Origin: Rhinopithecimicrobium faecis
GTDB lineage: Bacteria; Bacteroidota; Bacteroidia; Sphingobacteriales; Sphingobacteriaceae
DNA: 64,000 nucleotides
Assembly: GCA_017942165.1 (NCBI GenBank)
Contig: JAGKSB010000002.1
Span: 186,001-250,000, forward strand
Direction: 5' to 3'
A model generated the notes under the pieces. That model saw nothing but the letters and a program-made list of their open reading frames with translations, was not told where the DNA came from and did not search any database. Positions 1 to 9,825 of this stretch are shown one piece after another (position 1 is the stretch's first letter; each line of letters opens with the position of its first letter). The position numbers and the translations under genes were made by a program.

Positions 1-595
1 CTTGTAAAGATTGTAAAGTATTTTGGAACGCTTCTCTGAAATTCAGCTGTCCCGGAAAAGATGAACCATCCGCTAACCAAACAGTTAAAGCTTTAGAACC
101 TAAAGATACTCCCTGTTTAATAACATCAATATTATGATTAATAGCTTGCTGACGCACAGCAGGATTCACATGCTGCAAAGACCCATACTTATAGGAATGC
201 GTTTGCCCTTCTTGATCTTGAAAAGTGTTCGAGTTTACAGCGTCAAACACTAAGCCATATGAAGAAGCTAATGACTTTATAGTTTCAGTATCTTTCGGAA
301 TATCCCAGGGAATATGTAAGGATATTGCTCCTGAAGATTTATTTAGGGCATGCAGTAAGCCTACATCTTCAATTTTTTGTTCCAATGTTGCTGGCTCACC
401 AGGTCCTGAGAAACGGCCAAAGCGTGTTCCTCCAGTACCTAAAGCCCAAGAAGGAATAGCGATTTGAAAAGCTTGTAACTTTTGAATTATAGCCTCTAAA
501 TCTGAAATTTCAGACGCTATAAAGTCAAATTTTCTTTTATGTGTAACTAGATGAGATTCATTATAGGCACGAATCTGCTCTTGCTGTATTTTCAT
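1..595 (-). CDS. rhaI: L-rhamnose isomerase, partial (C-terminus beyond left edge)
   Basis: Interconverts L-rhamnose and L-rhamnulose, the first step of rhamnose breakdown in the cytoplasm. Only the first 198 codons lie in the window; the frame is open to base 1. The translation contains IPSWALGTGGTRFGRF, SLHIPWD, FDAVNSNTF and HSYKYGSLQH, which match in order the N-terminal half of the Pseudomonas stutzeri-type L-rhamnose isomerase (about 430 residues, TIM barrel, metal dependent), not the E. coli RhaA type. The start is the ATG at 593-595, giving MKIQQEQIRAYNESH. It lies 42 bp downstream of rhaEW on the same strand, so it is probably the third gene of a rhaT-rhaEW-rhaI operon; the kinase rhaK and a regulator would be expected further left but are not visible. 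Confidence 0.9.
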   Translation of the reverse strand, partial: MKIQQEQIRAYNESHLVTHKRKFDFIASEISDLEAIIQKLQAFQIAIPSWALGTGGTRFGRFSGPGEPATLEQKIEDVGLLHALNKSSGAISLHIPWDIPKDTETIKSLASSYGLVFDAVNSNTFQDQEGQTHSYKYGSLQHVNPAVRQQAINHNIDVIKQGVSLGSKALTVWLADGSSFPGQLNFREAFQNTLQSLQ

Positions 596-637
596 AATTA
601 AGGTTCAAAAAAGGTTTTTAAATATAGGAAATAGAAT

Positions 638-2752
638 TTAACGAACAAAGGCCATCGCCACACCACCATCCACATTTATAATATTACCTGTAGACTTATT
701 CAGTAATCCACCAGTGAAAGCAAAGCAAGCATTAGCAATATCCTCAGGCAAGATAATCTCATTCAAAAGCGTACGATTAGCATAATAAGCTGGTAATTCA
801 GCAACAGTTATTCCATATGCTTTAGCACGCCCCTCAGCCCAGCCTCCAGCCCAAATATTGGAATCTGAAATTACAGCATCAGGATTAATTACATTGACAC
901 GAATATGATCAGCTCCTAATTCCGTCGCATTTAGACGACTTAGATGAAGTTGTGCAGCCTTAGCAGATCCATAACCTGCGTTATTTGGTCCTGAAACCAG
1001 TGCATTCTTACTAACAATATTTATAATATCCCCTCCGATAGCTTGTTTTTTCATGGTAGTTACTGCAACCTGTGTGACGAAAAACTGCCCCTTCACGAGC
1101 ACATTATAAAGTGTATCCCAATCTTTCTCAGTATGTTCACCTATTGGCTTAGAGATAGAAAGGCCGGCATTATTAACGACAATATCAACCCCTCCAAAAG
1201 CTAATACGGCTGTATAAAAAGCGTTCTTTATACTCTCTTCATCTGTTACATCTAGACGAGAAATAGCAAATGAATCAATTCCGAACTCACTTGTAAATTC
1301 CTTTTCAGCTTCCGACAGACGCTCTTCATCCAAATCGTTTAATAAAACAACAGCACCTTCGCTAATAAATTTTTTTGCAATAGCCTTTCCAATGCCTCCA
1401 GCAGACCCTGTAACTAATGCCACCTTTCCTGATAAAGATTTAGCTTTGGGCATACGTTGTAATTTAGCTTCTTCTAATAACCAATATTCAATATTAAATG
1501 CTTCCTGCCTTGGTAGCGCCGTGTAGTTTGAGATGGCTTCAGCTCCTTTCATCACATTAATTGCATTGATATAAAATTCCGCGGCAACACGCGCCGTCTG
1601 CTTATCTTTAGAAAAAGCAAACATACCAACGCCAGGATACAAAATTATCACAGGATTGGCATCACGAATTGCAGGACTATTGTGATGCTTACAACTTTCA
1701 TAATAGGCTGTATACATTTCTCTATATGCTTTAAAAGCTGGTGCTAAAGTTGCTTTTACTGCTTCCACATCAGAAAGATCCATATTCGAAGAAATATCTA
1801 AAACTAAAGGCGATATTTTCGTGCGTAAGAAATGATCCGGACAAGAAGTGCCAAGAGGTGCTAGACGAGCTAGATCTTTAGAATTAATAAATTCTAACAC
1901 ACGTGCATCATCAGAAAAGTGACCAATCATGTGCTTCTGACTAGCGCAAAAACCTCGTAAAATGGGCGCTAAGAGTGACGCTTGCTTCTGCCTTTCAGCA
2001 GCTTCCAAACTTGCAATCTTATGACCTCCAAAAACTGGACCTTTCTTGCCATAATTAGCTTCTAAAAATGCGGCACACTGCTCTATCACGTCTAGCGTAT
2101 TAACATAACTTTCATAAGCTGTATCACCCCATGTAAAAAGACCGTGAGAACCTAACATAATCCCGTTTATTCCAGGATTTTCATCGAGACATTGCTTTAA
2201 TTGCAAGCCTAAGTCAAAACCAGGCTTTTGCCAATCAACCCACCCTATTTTACCCTTAAATAACGTCTTGGTAATCAGCTCTCCATCTTTAGAAGCAGCA
2301 ATTGCAATCGCTGCATCAGGATGTAAGTGATCAATATGTTTGAATGGTAAGAATCCGTGCAAAGGAGTGTCAATAGAAGGTGCTTTAGAAGCTAAATCAT
2401 AAATACAATGGTTAAATAACTCTACCATTTCATCTTCCTGATCAAGACCCTGATAGATATTCTTTAAATCTCGCAAACGATCTACGTACAAAGCGGCTAA
2501 TCCATCTTTGGTAAGCGTACCAATATCACCACCTGAGCCTTTAATCCACATTACTTCTGTCTCTACACCTGTTAGAGGATCTTTTGCCATTGATTTACAG
2601 GAAGTATTTCCACCACCATAATTCGTAATTCGTAAATCTGCGCCTAATAAATTTGATCGATAAATTAATAACGCGACCTCATCGCCTGCTAACGCTTGCG
2701 CTTTCTCATCATTCCATAGATAATCTACGTATTGATATGATTTTGTTTTCAT
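638..2752 (-). CDS. rhaEW: Bifunctional rhamnulose-1-phosphate aldolase / alcohol (lactaldehyde) dehydrogenase
   Basis: A natural fusion of 704 residues. The N-terminal part (about 20-420) is a class II aldolase domain with the metal-site segment HGFLPFKHIDHLHPDA and a second SHGLFTWG segment; it would split L-rhamnulose 1-phosphate into dihydroxyacetone phosphate and L-lactaldehyde. The C-terminal part (about 440-704) is a short-chain dehydrogenase with the nucleotide-binding motif TGSAGGIGKA, VNNAG and the catalytic YGSAKAA (YxxxK); it would oxidise the lactaldehyde with NAD. Family knowledge: this is the RhaEW arrangement described in non-enteric rhamnose pathways. It lies 20 bp after rhaT and 42 bp before rhaI. 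The stop at 638 and start at 2752 give the full family length, with no sign of damage. Confidence 0.92.
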   Translation of the reverse strand: MKTKSYQYVDYLWNDEKAQALAGDEVALLIYRSNLLGADLRITNYGGGNTSCKSMAKDPLTGVETEVMWIKGSGGDIGTLTKDGLAALYVDRLRDLKNIYQGLDQEDEMVELFNHCIYDLASKAPSIDTPLHGFLPFKHIDHLHPDAAIAIAASKDGELITKTLFKGKIGWVDWQKPGFDLGLQLKQCLDENPGINGIMLGSHGLFTWGDTAYESYVNTLDVIEQCAAFLEANYGKKGPVFGGHKIASLEAAERQKQASLLAPILRGFCASQKHMIGHFSDDARVLEFINSKDLARLAPLGTSCPDHFLRTKISPLVLDISSNMDLSDVEAVKATLAPAFKAYREMYTAYYESCKHHNSPAIRDANPVIILYPGVGMFAFSKDKQTARVAAEFYINAINVMKGAEAISNYTALPRQEAFNIEYWLLEEAKLQRMPKAKSLSGKVALVTGSAGGIGKAIAKKFISEGAVVLLNDLDEERLSEAEKEFTSEFGIDSFAISRLDVTDEESIKNAFYTAVLAFGGVDIVVNNAGLSISKPIGEHTEKDWDTLYNVLVKGQFFVTQVAVTTMKKQAIGGDIINIVSKNALVSGPNNAGYGSAKAAQLHLSRLNATELGADHIRVNVINPDAVISDSNIWAGGWAEGRAKAYGITVAELPAYYANRTLLNEIILPEDIANACFAFTGGLLNKSTGNIINVDGGVAMAFVR

Positions 2753-2772
2753 AATATTTATATGTGAGTTAT

Positions 2773-3852
2773 TTATTCTAATGTTTTTGAAAATCCGACA
2801 ACGACAATGGATAGAATGATAACTACGATACCTGCAACAATCGTTCGATAGGCCTTCTTATCGACTCCCTTCCATTCTTTTAATAATACACCCCAAAGAT
2901 TGGAGAATAGAATAATGAAAGCCATGTGTAAAATCCAAGAACTCGCACCATTCCCTAAGCGGCTTTCGCCCATTCCATAGAAGAAAAATTGCAAATACCA
3001 AGTCGTACCAGCTAAAGCACATAATAGATAATTACGTCCAAGTGGAGTATTTTTATTACTGTAGTCCGAAAAGGTGCTGTTTTTAACATTTAGGTATATA
3101 CACCAAATTAAATTGGTCGTCAGTCCACCCCATAGAATAATTATATAGGTGACATTATTTTGAAATAGAAATTCACCCTGATTGGGATGTGTAGCCTTCC
3201 AAAGTTCATTCGCTTCGGTAGCCATCGATTTCCCGGCTTCTAAGCCAAAATTAAAACAAGCAGAAAGTATTCCAGAAACGATCGCTACAACTAGCCCTGC
3301 CTTCAAATTATAATCGACATTGACATCCCCTACAAGTACAGAAGACTTTAACCCCTTTTCTTTCTCTACACCAGCACGCCCACAGAGGATGACCCCAAGC
3401 AGACAGATTAACAAGCCTACCAAGACGCAAATGCCTGCTGTAGTCGTAAAAAAGTAATTTATATCTTGCTTACCAGCAGCAGGATATAAATAATAATAAA
3501 TAGAAGGCATTAAAGAGCCGAATACCATACTTAATCCAAGAATAATAGACCCTCCTAAAGAAACCCCCAGATAGCGTACCCCTAGGCCGTATGTCAATCC
3601 TCCTATTCCCCATAATAAGCCGAAAAAATACGTGTAAAATAAAGTAGACAAATCCGTAGCCAAGATAATATCCATAAAATTTGGAATCGTAGTGTAAGCG
3701 GCTAAAAAAGGAACTAAAAGCCAGGAAAACAACCCTCCTATTATCCAAAGGGATTCCCAAGACCAGCCTTTAACTTTTTTGAAAGGAACATAAAAACTAC
3801 CCGAGGCAAATCCTCCGATAAAATGAAAAATAACTCCAGCAAGTGCATTCAT
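2773..3852 (-). CDS. rhaT: L-rhamnose/proton symporter
   Basis: Inner-membrane permease of 359 residues with about ten hydrophobic segments, beginning MNALAGVIFHFIGGFASGSF and ending in a long hydrophobic helix (VVIILSIVVVGFS). The N-terminal GGFASGSFYVPFKKVKGWSWE and the internal YGLGVRYLGVSLGGSI are typical of the RhaT family of the drug/metabolite transporter superfamily. It would import L-rhamnose with a proton. It is the promoter-proximal gene of the rha operon; a TTATTGGTTATA element lies 7 bp upstream of its ATG. The family is normally dedicated to rhamnose or a closely related 6-deoxyhexose, so substrate confidence is good given its neighbours. Confidence 0.92.
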   Translation of the reverse strand: MNALAGVIFHFIGGFASGSFYVPFKKVKGWSWESLWIIGGLFSWLLVPFLAAYTTIPNFMDIILATDLSTLFYTYFFGLLWGIGGLTYGLGVRYLGVSLGGSIILGLSMVFGSLMPSIYYYLYPAAGKQDINYFFTTTAGICVLVGLLICLLGVILCGRAGVEKEKGLKSSVLVGDVNVDYNLKAGLVVAIVSGILSACFNFGLEAGKSMATEANELWKATHPNQGEFLFQNNVTYIIILWGGLTTNLIWCIYLNVKNSTFSDYSNKNTPLGRNYLLCALAGTTWYLQFFFYGMGESRLGNGASSWILHMAFIILFSNLWGVLLKEWKGVDKKAYRTIVAGIVVIILSIVVVGFSKTLE

Positions 3853-3859
3853 AGATATG

Positions 3860-3871
3860 TTATTGGTTATA
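3860..3871 (-). promoter_or_regulatory. 12-bp element shared by rhaT and GH29 fucosidase leaders
   Basis: TTATTGGTTATA (TATAACCAATAA on the coding strand) lies 7 bp upstream of the rhaT ATG. The identical 12-mer occurs at 45319-45330, 10 bp upstream of the GH29 fucosidase ATG. It could be part of the 5' leader or a regulator site common to deoxyhexose genes. The function is unknown and chance is possible in AT-rich DNA. Confidence 0.3.
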
Positions 3872-4095
3872 ATTAATTGGTATGCCTAATTTAAGATCAA
3901 TATTTCAATCAACTGTCATGTACTGTGATGAATGCCTTTAGAAATCATCCCTTAAATTAATTAATGAGAAAAAACATTTACATTAATATTTTAATAGGTG
4001 AAAACTTATAGTTATTTTTATAGAAACTATGGTAAGATCTGTGTAAAGATCTTGCAGCTATAAACATTACTAATAATCAAAATCTTATACGGACG

Positions 4096-4701
4096 ATGAA
4101 AGTTTTCACGCTATTACTGACCTCTTTATCCATTTTATTCTTTTCTTCCCTGCAAGCGCAAACGGCCGGTTTTAAATACTCCAATGCGGCCTTAAAAAAA
4201 GGGACTTTAGAATCTCAATTTCAACAGTTAAGTTATATCTCTAGAACTTCAGGTGACTACAAGCTTATTCGAAGAGAGAATTTAGATTTAGTAAAGGTGA
4301 ATGTTTTAGACTCCATTCAAGGGTATCGAAAACAAATTGCAAGCTTAAAAGACGCTTCAGGCTCACATGAAGGCAGCACCAAAGTACTTCAGGATAGTAT
4401 TCGCACCTTAAAAGAGCAGGTAACCGCAGAAGTTGCCAAGATAGACAGTATGTCATTCTTAGGTCTTTCCGTAGATAAAACAGTTTATAACACGGTTGTG
4501 TGGGCGATTATAGCCGTACTATTAGGTGCCGCAGCGTTATTCTTCAGCCTATTTACGAAGTCAAAGAATGACACATTAGAATATCAGCTTACCGCAGAGA
4601 AAACACAAGAAGAGTTTCAGACGTTACGCAAGAAGTCGATGGAACGAGAGCAGTCATTACGCCGTCAATTACAGGACGAATTAAACCGTAAAGACAATTA
4701 A
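4096..4701 (+). CDS. Membrane-anchored coiled-coil protein of unknown function
   Basis: 201 residues. An N-terminal signal sequence (MKVFTLLLTSLSILFFSSLQAQ, presumed cleavage after LQA) is followed by a polar helical region with coiled-coil character (about 75-125, DSIQGYRKQIASLKD and SIRTLKEQVTAEVAK). One membrane helix follows (about 133-155, VVWAIIAVLLGAAALFFSLF), then a very charged C-terminal helix ending RRQLQDELNRKDN. The predicted topology is periplasmic N-part and cytoplasmic tail. Similar Bacteroidota proteins are, as I recall, often labelled tRNA (guanine-N1)-methyltransferase, but nothing in this sequence resembles the TrmD fold, so I do not use that name. It stands alone between the rha operon and atpD, closed by a hairpin at 4779-4805. 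Confidence 0.75.
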   Translation: MKVFTLLLTSLSILFFSSLQAQTAGFKYSNAALKKGTLESQFQQLSYISRTSGDYKLIRRENLDLVKVNVLDSIQGYRKQIASLKDASGSHEGSTKVLQDSIRTLKEQVTAEVAKIDSMSFLGLSVDKTVYNTVVWAIIAVLLGAAALFFSLFTKSKNDTLEYQLTAEKTQEEFQTLRKKSMEREQSLRRQLQDELNRKDN

Positions 4702-4778
4702 AAAAGGCAGAAATAAGAGCTTTCAAAGTAAAAATAGGAGACTATAAATTTTATAATTTCTAATATTTCCCATATTAT

Positions 4779-4812
4779 AACGCCAATTTATTCAAAATTG
4801 GCGTTTCTTGTT
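4779..4812 (+). terminator. Hairpin terminator after the coiled-coil gene
   Basis: Arms AACGCCAATTT (4779-4789) and AAATTGGCGTT (4795-4805) are perfectly complementary across a 5-nt loop, followed by a weak T-rich run. This is the main structure in the 322-bp gap 4702-5023; the other recognisable element there is the atpD promoter. Confidence 0.7.
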
Positions 4813-4926
4813 ACGAAAGTTAGTAAGTATTAGCTCGCAAAAAACCTAATAATCAAATAGATTGCGCCATATACTTATTCAACTTTACCAGGAGTATAAA
4901 AAATATAGATTTAATTGCTAATCTGT

Positions 4927-4957
4927 TTTGCTTTTAATTATATAAAACTTATTTTTG
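4927..4957 (+). promoter_or_regulatory. Bacteroidota-type promoter of atpD-atpC
   Basis: TTTG at 4927-4930, a 19-bp spacer, then TATTTTTG at 4950-4957. This fits the Bacteroidota sigma-ABfr consensus (TTTG, 19-21 bp, TAnnTTTG) exactly. A start near 4962 would give a leader of about 60 nt before the atpD ATG at 5024. Confidence 0.75.
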
Positions 4958-5005
4958 CAAACCAAAAGAGGATGCTATTTGGCTCCTTATAAATTTGATT
5001 AATAA

Positions 5006-6526
<1,521 letters not shown>

Positions 6527-6538
6527 TTTTTGAACGAT

Positions 6539-6787
6539 ATGAAACTTACTATAATCACTCCCGATAAGTTAGCATTCGAAGGTGACGTCACTTCTGTAAC
6601 GGTACCAGGTTCCGCGGGTTCTTTTGAAATATTAAATGACCACGCAGCTATCGTGTCTACTTTAGAGGATGGAAAAGTTATTATTCGTCAAGGAAAAGCT
6701 GAACAAGTTTTAAATATTATTGGTGGTGTAGTAGAGGTCATCGATAATAAAATTACCGTTTTAGCTGAAGGAATTTTAGACAAATAA
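6539..6787 (+). CDS. atpC: F0F1 ATP synthase subunit epsilon (short form)
   Basis: Central-stalk subunit. The ATG at 6539 gives MKLTIITPDKLAFEGDVTSV, the conserved family start; an in-frame TTG at 6530 is possible but only adds four residues. The 82-residue product is the N-terminal beta-sandwich domain only (PGSAGSFEILNDHAAIVSTL, then GGVVEVIDNKITVLAE). The C-terminal two-helix domain that can inhibit ATP hydrolysis in many bacteria (about 135 residues in total there) is absent. Short epsilon subunits are common in Bacteroidota, so this is not a truncation. It is the last gene of the atpDC transcript, ended by the hairpin at 6811. Confidence 0.93.
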   Translation: MKLTIITPDKLAFEGDVTSVTVPGSAGSFEILNDHAAIVSTLEDGKVIIRQGKAEQVLNIIGGVVEVIDNKITVLAEGILDK

Positions 6788-6810
6788 TTTCTCCCAAAAC
6801 ATGATATTTT

Positions 6811-6846
6811 AAGCCCTTAAAGCATATGCTTTAAGGGCTTTTTTTT
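6811..6846 (+). terminator. Strong intrinsic terminator of atpDC
   Basis: Perfect inverted repeat AAGCCCTTAAAGCAT (6811-6825) / ATGCTTTAAGGGCTT (6826-6840) followed by a run of T (6839-6846). Confidence 0.9.
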
Positions 6847-7196
6847 ATTGCGATTTTTTCAAGAAATTTCAGCTTTTTTTCAATTTTACGCAGAATTCTA
6901 TCCGCTAAAGCAAAAAATATAATTCACTACAGATAGACCAATTTTAAATTTGGTCTACCTTGATAGTTATAAAGTATCTGTATTTGTAAAATATGCCAAA
7001 TTTAATTTTGCACTATCATAAAATACGAAATTATATACTAATTGGAAAAAAGACCACTCCCCTATTGACCACAACAAAGAAAGATATTAACTTAAAGGAA
7101 TGATTTTCATAACGCCTAAAACGTTGAGAAAATAACAAAAATCAGAAGTTCAAAATTCTGCAAATATTGGACACAACTAATAAGTAAATAATTCGC
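6847..7196. other. Intergenic region ahead of the ilv-leu cluster
   Basis: AT-rich region with no credible gene. It holds a palindrome at 6934-6957 and a 36-codon open frame (6993-7103) rich in Leu and Ile that could at most be a leader peptide. No exact TAnnTTTG promoter was found. The long leader is compatible with control of the downstream amino-acid operon, but no attenuator hairpin is evident. Confidence 0.4.
6934..6957. promoter_or_regulatory. Palindrome, possible operator of the ilv cluster
   Basis: TAGACCAA (6934-6941) and TTGGTCTA (6950-6957) form an 8-bp inverted repeat around an AT-rich centre that is itself mostly symmetric. No T-run follows, so an operator or mRNA hairpin is more likely than a terminator. 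Confidence 0.35.
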
Positions 7197-8087
7197 ATGA
7201 AATATTACGATAATGACACCCTAATTTACCTCAATGGCAGCTTTGAAAAAGCTTCCGTTACAGGCATTGACTTTTATGGTCAGGCCTTGCACTACGGGTA
7301 TGGTGCATTTGAAGGATTACGTGCCTACAATACGCATTTAGGAACCCGTATTTTCAAAGCAGAAGAACACTTTGAACGCTTGAAATTATCCTGTGAAGCC
7401 ATTGATATCCCCTACCGTTGGGATAATAATGAATTGATTGAACAGGCTTATGAATTATTAGCGGTAAATAACTTACGCTCGGCCTATATACGTCCCTTAG
7501 TGGTATCGGGGGCCAACATGCACCTAACAGCATCCAAGGAAGCAAGCATTATGATGGCTGCCTGGGAATGGGGCCCTTACTTAGGACAGAATTTACTACG
7601 TGTATGCGTATCGAGTATTGAACGCCCTAACCCTAAATCCTGCCGTGTAGACGCCAAGATTTGTGGGCAATATATCAATTCCATTCTAGCGAGTTCGGAC
7701 GCCTTAAACAAAGGTTTTGATGAAGCCCTGCTTTTAGATCAAAATGGGTATGTAGCACAGGCCTCCTCAGAGAATCTTTTTATAGAGAAAGATGGCCTGA
7801 TCTATACGCCTCCATTGGCCAATGTATTTCCAGGAATCACTCGCCAAACAGTAGCGGAAATATGCAAAAGTTTACATATTGAACTTATTGAACGCCCCTT
7901 AACGATACAAGATATTTATCAAGCCGATGCCGCCTTCCTTTCAGGAACAGCCGCAGAGATTATAGGAATTAAAGAAGTCGATCATATCGTCTACCAAGAA
8001 GATTGGGAGCACAGCTTAAGTGCCACCATTCAAAGAAAATATAAAAATTTAGTATTAGAGAACGAAAACTATGAAGTCATCATCTGA
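7197..8087 (+). CDS. ilvE: Branched-chain amino acid aminotransferase
   Basis: PLP enzyme, class IV aminotransferase fold, 296 residues. It performs the last step of isoleucine, valine and leucine synthesis, moving the amino group from glutamate to the 2-oxo acids. Motifs include [12 protein letters not shown] near residue 33, the presumed PLP-lysine segment [15 protein letters not shown] near 150, [20 protein letters not shown], and [16 protein letters not shown]. These favour a branched-chain enzyme over D-amino acid transaminase or aminodeoxychorismate lyase. It opens the ilv cluster, and its last 17 bases overlap ilvD, which suggests translational coupling. Confidence 0.93.
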   Translation: MKYYDNDTLIYLNGSFEKASVTGIDFYGQALHYGYGAFEGLRAYNTHLGTRIFKAEEHFERLKLSCEAIDIPYRWDNNELIEQAYELLAVNNLRSAYIRPLVVSGANMHLTASKEASIMMAAWEWGPYLGQNLLRVCVSSIERPNPKSCRVDAKICGQYINSILASSDALNKGFDEALLLDQNGYVAQASSENLFIEKDGLIYTPPLANVFPGITRQTVAEICKSLHIELIERPLTIQDIYQADAAFLSGTAAEIIGIKEVDHIVYQEDWEHSLSATIQRKYKNLVLENENYEVII

Positions 8088-9771
8088 GAACGAGCAAGTA
8101 TTAAATAAATACAGCCGGACTTTTACACAAGATGCAACACAGCCTGCTGCAAAAGCTATGTTGTACGGAATTGGATTAACGGATGCTGATATGGACAAAG
8201 CACAAGTCGGTATCGCAAGCATGGGTTATGATGGAAACACTTGTAATATGCACCTGAATGATTTAGCTCAGGTCGTAAAAAAAGGTGTCTGGAGTAATGA
8301 CTTAGTAGGGCTAACCTTTGGAACAATTGGTGTTTCCGATGGGATGAGTAACGGTACCGAAGGTATGCGCTATTCCCTCGTGAGCCGCGATGTAATTGCC
8401 GACTCTATCGAAACAATCTGTGGTGGTCAATATTATGATGGCTTAATTGCAATCCCTGGATGTGATAAGAATATGCCGGGTGCCCTAATTGCCATGGGTA
8501 GATTAAATCGCCCTGCATTAATGGTCTACGGTGGAACAATTGCTCCTGGAAAATATAAAGGTGAAGACCTCAATATCGTCTCTGCTTTTGAAGCTTTAGG
8601 ACAGAAAATATGCGGCAACCTATCCGATGAAGATTATGACGGCATCATCCGCCATACTTGCCCAGGAGCGGGAGCTTGCGGTGGTATGTACACGGCAAAT
8701 ACCATGGCCTCAGCGATTGAAGCCCTAGGCATGAGTCTACCGTATTCATCTTCCAACCCTGCTGTTTCTCCCGAGAAAGAAGCCGAGTGTATAGAAGCGG
8801 GTAAATACATCAAAATTCTCTTAGAAAAAGATATTAAGCCTTCGGATATTATGACACGCGAAGCATTTGAAAATGCTATCCGGACCATTATTATCTTAGG
8901 GGGATCGACTAATGCGGTATTACACTTTATTGCTATGGGTAAATCTGTCGGCGTAGAAATCACGCAAGATGATTTCCAACGCTTCTCAAATAATACCCCA
9001 GTATTAGCAGATTTCAAACCTTCGGGTCAATATTTAATGCAGGATTTACATCAGTATGGTGGTATCCCTTCGGTATTAAAATATTTATTAGATGAAGGTT
9101 TATTACATGGGGATTGTATCACTGTTACGGGTAAGACATTAGCGGAGAACCTAGCCGATGTAAAATCTATTATAGACTACAATCAACCTATTATCAAAAA
9201 ATTATCAGAACCTATTAAAGCAAATGGTCACCTACAAATCTTGTATGGAAACTTAGCAGAAAAAGGCTCTGTAGCGAAGATCTCCGGTAAAGAAGGAGAA
9301 CGCTTCGTAGGTCCTGCAAGAGTATTCGATGGCGAGCAAGATTTGATCGCTGGAATCTCAAATGGACGGGTGAAGAAAGGTGATGTTGTAGTTATCAAAA
9401 ATGAAGGCCCTATGGGTGCTCCAGGGATGCCAGAGATGCTAAAACCAACATCTGCAATTATCGGCGCTGGCTTAGGAAAGTCTGTAGCTTTAATCACTGA
9501 TGGACGCTTTTCAGGTGGTACTCACGGTTTTGTCGTAGGACACATCACCCCTGAAGCCTATAAAGGAGGGCTTATAGGATTAGTAGAAGACGATGACATC
9601 ATTGAACTAGATTCTGTAAATAACACCATCAACTTAAAGGTATCGGAGGAAATCATTGCCCAACGTCGTGCAAGATGGACGCAGCCGGCCTTAAAAGTTA
9701 GCAAAGGTGTATTGTATAAATACGCTAAATCAGTTTCAGATGCCTCTGAAGGTTGTGTAACCGACTTATAG
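8071..9771 (+). CDS. ilvD: Dihydroxy-acid dehydratase
   Basis: Iron-sulfur enzyme of 566 residues that dehydrates 2,3-dihydroxy-isovalerate and -methylvalerate to the 2-oxo acids. Cysteine motifs for the cluster are visible: [10 protein letters not shown] (near 50), PGCDKNMPG (near 130) and [18 protein letters not shown] (near 200). The C-terminal [17 protein letters not shown] is characteristic of the IlvD/Edd family and, with the neighbours, identifies IlvD rather than phosphogluconate dehydratase. The start [15 protein letters not shown] overlaps ilvE; the next gene begins 54 bp later. Confidence 0.96.
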   Translation: MKSSSENEQVLNKYSRTFTQDATQPAAKAMLYGIGLTDADMDKAQVGIASMGYDGNTCNMHLNDLAQVVKKGVWSNDLVGLTFGTIGVSDGMSNGTEGMRYSLVSRDVIADSIETICGGQYYDGLIAIPGCDKNMPGALIAMGRLNRPALMVYGGTIAPGKYKGEDLNIVSAFEALGQKICGNLSDEDYDGIIRHTCPGAGACGGMYTANTMASAIEALGMSLPYSSSNPAVSPEKEAECIEAGKYIKILLEKDIKPSDIMTREAFENAIRTIIILGGSTNAVLHFIAMGKSVGVEITQDDFQRFSNNTPVLADFKPSGQYLMQDLHQYGGIPSVLKYLLDEGLLHGDCITVTGKTLAENLADVKSIIDYNQPIIKKLSEPIKANGHLQILYGNLAEKGSVAKISGKEGERFVGPARVFDGEQDLIAGISNGRVKKGDVVVIKNEGPMGAPGMPEMLKPTSAIIGAGLGKSVALITDGRFSGGTHGFVVGHITPEAYKGGLIGLVEDDDIIELDSVNNTINLKVSEEIIAQRRARWTQPALKVSKGVLYKYAKSVSDASEGCVTDL

Positions 9772-9825
9772 TAACAAGAACCGAATAATCAACTTAAACA
9801 ATACTAATAGAATAAATAAATTATA

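Noticed and set aside
225-467. 80-codon plus-strand frame at the left edge
   Set aside because: It lies opposite the rhaI coding region, which has strong family motifs.
4096-4701. Naming the coiled-coil protein a tRNA methyltransferase
   Set aside because: It has a signal peptide, a single membrane helix and coiled coils, and no trace of a methyltransferase fold; I regard that label as a propagated error.
6993-7103. 36-codon frame rich in Leu and Ile upstream of ilvE as an attenuator leader peptide
   Set aside because: Hydrophobic codons are expected in AT-rich DNA, they are not clustered, and no alternative terminator/antiterminator hairpin follows before ilvE.
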